Of a DNA stretch of 64,000 nt, positions 62,230 through 64,000 are shown piece after piece (the first letter of the stretch is position 1; every line of letters begins with the position of its first letter). The notes under the pieces are model-generated. The model was not told where the DNA came from. It saw only the letters and a list, made by a program, of their open reading frames with translations, and made no database searches. Origin of the DNA: Sphingomonas yunnanensis (GTDB lineage Bacteria > Pseudomonadota > Alphaproteobacteria > Sphingomonadales > Sphingomonadaceae). Both the position numbers and the translations under genes were made by a program. Location: the NCBI RefSeq assembly GCF_019898765.1, contig NZ_JAIOKB010000007.1, positions 62,001 through 126,000 on the forward strand, written 5' to 3'.

Positions 62230-64000
62230 ATGCCGATCCGTCCCGCGCGTCACCTCGCCGCCCTGCTCACTGCCTCCGCCCTCGCCGCGCCCGCGCTCGC
62301 GGCGCCGAAGCTCGACGGCGCGATCGGCGAGCATGCGGTGCTCCAGCGCGACCGACCGATCGACGTGCGCGGCACAGCGGCACCGGGCGAGACGGTGATG
62401 ATCAGCCTCGCCGGCCATAGCGTCAGCGCCACCGCGGCGCGTGACGGTCGCTTCGCCGCGCACCTCCCCGCGCTGCCCGCGGGTGGCCCCTACGAGCTGT
62501 CGGTCGCAGCGCCGAGCGGCGCGACGCTGCACGGCGACATCCTGATCGGCGACGTCTTCCTCTGCTCGGGCCAGAGTAACATGGAGCTGACCGTCGACGA
62601 TGCGCAGACCCTGTTCGCCGATGCGCACGCGCCACTCGACCCGCAGCTGCGGCTGCTGACGATCGCCAAGAATGCCAGCGCCACGCCGCTCGATCGGCTC
62701 GCCACCGCGCCGCACTGGCAGGCGGCGGGGCCGGACAGTACGGGGAGCTTCTCGGCCGCCTGCTTCTACATGGTGCAGTCACTGCGGCGGACGCAGAAGG
62801 TGCCGATCGGCGCGATCCACTCCAGCTGGGGTGGGTCGCGGATCAGCGCCTGGATGAGCGACGCCGCGCTGCGTGCCGGCGGCCAGGCGGACGCCGCGAC
62901 ACTGATCGCGCTCTACGCGCGCGACCCCGCCACCGCGGTACGACGCGCGATCGGCCAGTGGGAAGACTGGTGGCGCGGCGCCAGCGGCGACTCGCGCGGC
63001 AAGGAGCCGTGGCAGCCCGCGGCCGCGCTCGACTGGCGCGCGGTTCCGGCGCTGACCAACTTCGAGACCTGGGGCGTGCCCGAGCTGACCGATTACAACG
63101 GCATGATCTGGTACCAGAAGACGGTCGACCTCACGCCGGCGCAGGCGCGCGGGCCGGCGACGCTGTCGCTCGGCACCGTCGACGACGCCGACACGACGTG
63201 GGTCAACGGCGTCGGCGTCGGCTCGAGCAGCCTCGCCGCGCAGCCGCGCGTGTACGCGCTGCCCGCGGGCACGCTACGCGCGGGGCGCAACGTGATCACC
63301 GTCAACGACGACGACGTCTACGCGCTCGGCGGCATGACCGGGCCGACCGAGCGGATGCGGCTGACCTTCGCCGACGGCAGTAGCGTCCCGCTCGACAGCG
63401 GCTGGCGCTATGCCGTGGCCAAGCGAGTCGCCGGCGGCGCGCCGCGCGTGCCGTGGGACGACATCAACGGCGCGGGCACGCTCGACAATGCGATGATCGC
63501 GCCGCTCGCGCCGCTCCAGCTCGCCGGCATCGCTTGGTACCAGGGCGAGTCGGACACCGGCCTGCCCGGCTATGACAAGCGCCTCGCCGCGCTGATCGCC
63601 GACTGGCGCCGGCGCATGGGCACCCCCGAGACCGGCTTCGCGGTGGTACAGCTCGCCGACTACGGCACGCGCGCCAAGGCGCCCGCGGAGAGCGGCTGGG
63701 GCACGGTGCGCGACGCGCAGCGCCGCGTCACCGCGGCCGACCCCCACGCCGGGATGGCGGTGGCGCTCGACCTCGGCGACGCGCTCGACATACACCCGGG
63801 CGAGAAGCGCGAGGTCGGGCTGCGGCTCGCGCGCGCGATGCGCGCGGCGCGCTACGGCGAGCCGGTCGCGCCCGCGGGGCCGGCGATCGCGGGGGCGAGG
63901 CGCGGCCCCGACGGCGGCGCGGTGCTGCGCTTCACCGGGGCGACGGGGGCGCTCAGCGCGCGCGGCGCGGCGCAGGCGATCGGCTTCGAGCTGTGCGGCG
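62230..64000 (+). CDS. Sialate O-acetylesterase-like protein, 3' end outside window
   Basis: At least 590 residues and still open at the end of the window. A signal peptide (ending near ALAAP) is followed by an N-terminal beta domain and the esterase signature FLCSGQSNMEL (Ser116 likely the nucleophile). Later are IHSSWGGSRISAWM, the WYQGESDTG block, and ALDIHPGEKREVG with the Asp-x-His pair of the catalytic triad. A jelly-roll insert (about 280-390) with TLSLGTVDDADTTWVNG lies between. This arrangement fits exported sialate-type 9-O-acetylesterases that act on acetylated glycans, often plant or host polysaccharide. The true substrate is unknown. The start was checked codon by codon from ATG 62230. 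Confidence 0.9.
   Translation, partial: MPIRPARHLAALLTASALAAPALAAPKLDGAIGEHAVLQRDRPIDVRGTAAPGETVMISLAGHSVSATAARDGRFAAHLPALPAGGPYELSVAAPSGATLHGDILIGDVFLCSGQSNMELTVDDAQTLFADAHAPLDPQLRLLTIAKNASATPLDRLATAPHWQAAGPDSTGSFSAACFYMVQSLRRTQKVPIGAIHSSWGGSRISAWMSDAALRAGGQADAATLIALYARDPATAVRRAIGQWEDWWRGASGDSRGKEPWQPAAALDWRAVPALTNFETWGVPELTDYNGMIWYQKTVDLTPAQARGPATLSLGTVDDADTTWVNGVGVGSSSLAAQPRVYALPAGTLRAGRNVITVNDDDVYALGGMTGPTERMRLTFADGSSVPLDSGWRYAVAKRVAGGAPRVPWDDINGAGTLDNAMIAPLAPLQLAGIAWYQGESDTGLPGYDKRLAALIADWRRRMGTPETGFAVVQLADYGTRAKAPAESGWGTVRDAQRRVTAADPHAGMAVALDLGDALDIHPGEKREVGLRLARAMRAARYGEPVAPAGPAIAGARRGPDGGAVLRFTGATGALSARGAAQAIGFELCG

Overview
The window looks like chromosomal DNA of a sphingomonad (Sphingomonas or a close relative; inference from gene content, no marker gene was checked). 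GC content is very high with strong G/C third-position bias, so many long antisense frames are open. Supporting traits are an N-terminally long TonB-dependent receptor of the Xanthomonas/Caulobacter/Sphingomonas type next to a tryptophan-halogenase-like flavoprotein, PEPxxWA-CTERM proteins with an exosortase, and intergenic paired palindromes typical of this group. No phage, insertion sequence, CRISPR array, rRNA or replication origin was seen. One tRNA is present, tRNA-Thr(GGT).

Layout. 1-5134: a TonB-dependent receptor and a flavin halogenase-like protein, preceded by two LacI-type operator-like sites. 5142-13000: housekeeping genes (nicotinamidase, a CC0125-type lipoprotein, dapD with a HAD nucleotidase, an LLM flavin oxidoreductase, purE-purK, an AI-2E family permease). 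12612-15828: M16 peptidase with a small beta-rich protein. 15920-20852: MarR regulator followed by a complete EmrAB/outer-membrane-factor efflux system. 21194-26042: kynureninase and tryptophan 2,3-dioxygenase, then an M1 aminopeptidase. 26221-32558 on the minus strand: a valine catabolism block (mmsA, a small lipoprotein, isobutyryl-CoA dehydrogenase, 3-hydroxyisobutyryl-CoA hydrolase, enoyl-CoA hydratase, 3-hydroxyisobutyrate dehydrogenase), with a divergent LysR gene at 32640. 33664-37070: envelope genes (PEPxxWA-CTERM protein with overlapping L,D-transpeptidase, CAP-domain protein, phosphatase, second PEPxxWA-CTERM protein).

37426-52482 is an exopolysaccharide/exosortase locus. It holds a priming sugar transferase, a WecG/TagA transferase, a TPR lipoprotein, a Wza-like export protein, an outer-membrane barrel, a Wzc-type chain-length protein split from its tyrosine kinase, an EpsD-like PPIase, an 83-residue membrane protein, EpsI, the exosortase, a family 2 glycosyltransferase, an acyltransferase and a UDP-glucuronate decarboxylase. 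The priming transferase appears to have lost an internal block of its catalytic domain in frame, which is the most striking single observation here. 52752-64000 is mixed: EF-hand lipoprotein, HNH endonuclease, aminopeptidase P, two tiny overlapping genes, tRNA-Thr, a LysR/aldo-keto reductase/MFS group, a patatin-like protein with two inserted membrane helices, a YaiI/YqxD protein, and a sialate O-acetylesterase-like protein that runs off the end.

Repeats. At least four families of paired or inverted palindromes occupy most of the larger gaps, including gaps inside the efflux and valine operons. Start sites were re-chosen where the longest open frame began upstream of a signal peptide, a ribosome binding site or a stop/start overlap.
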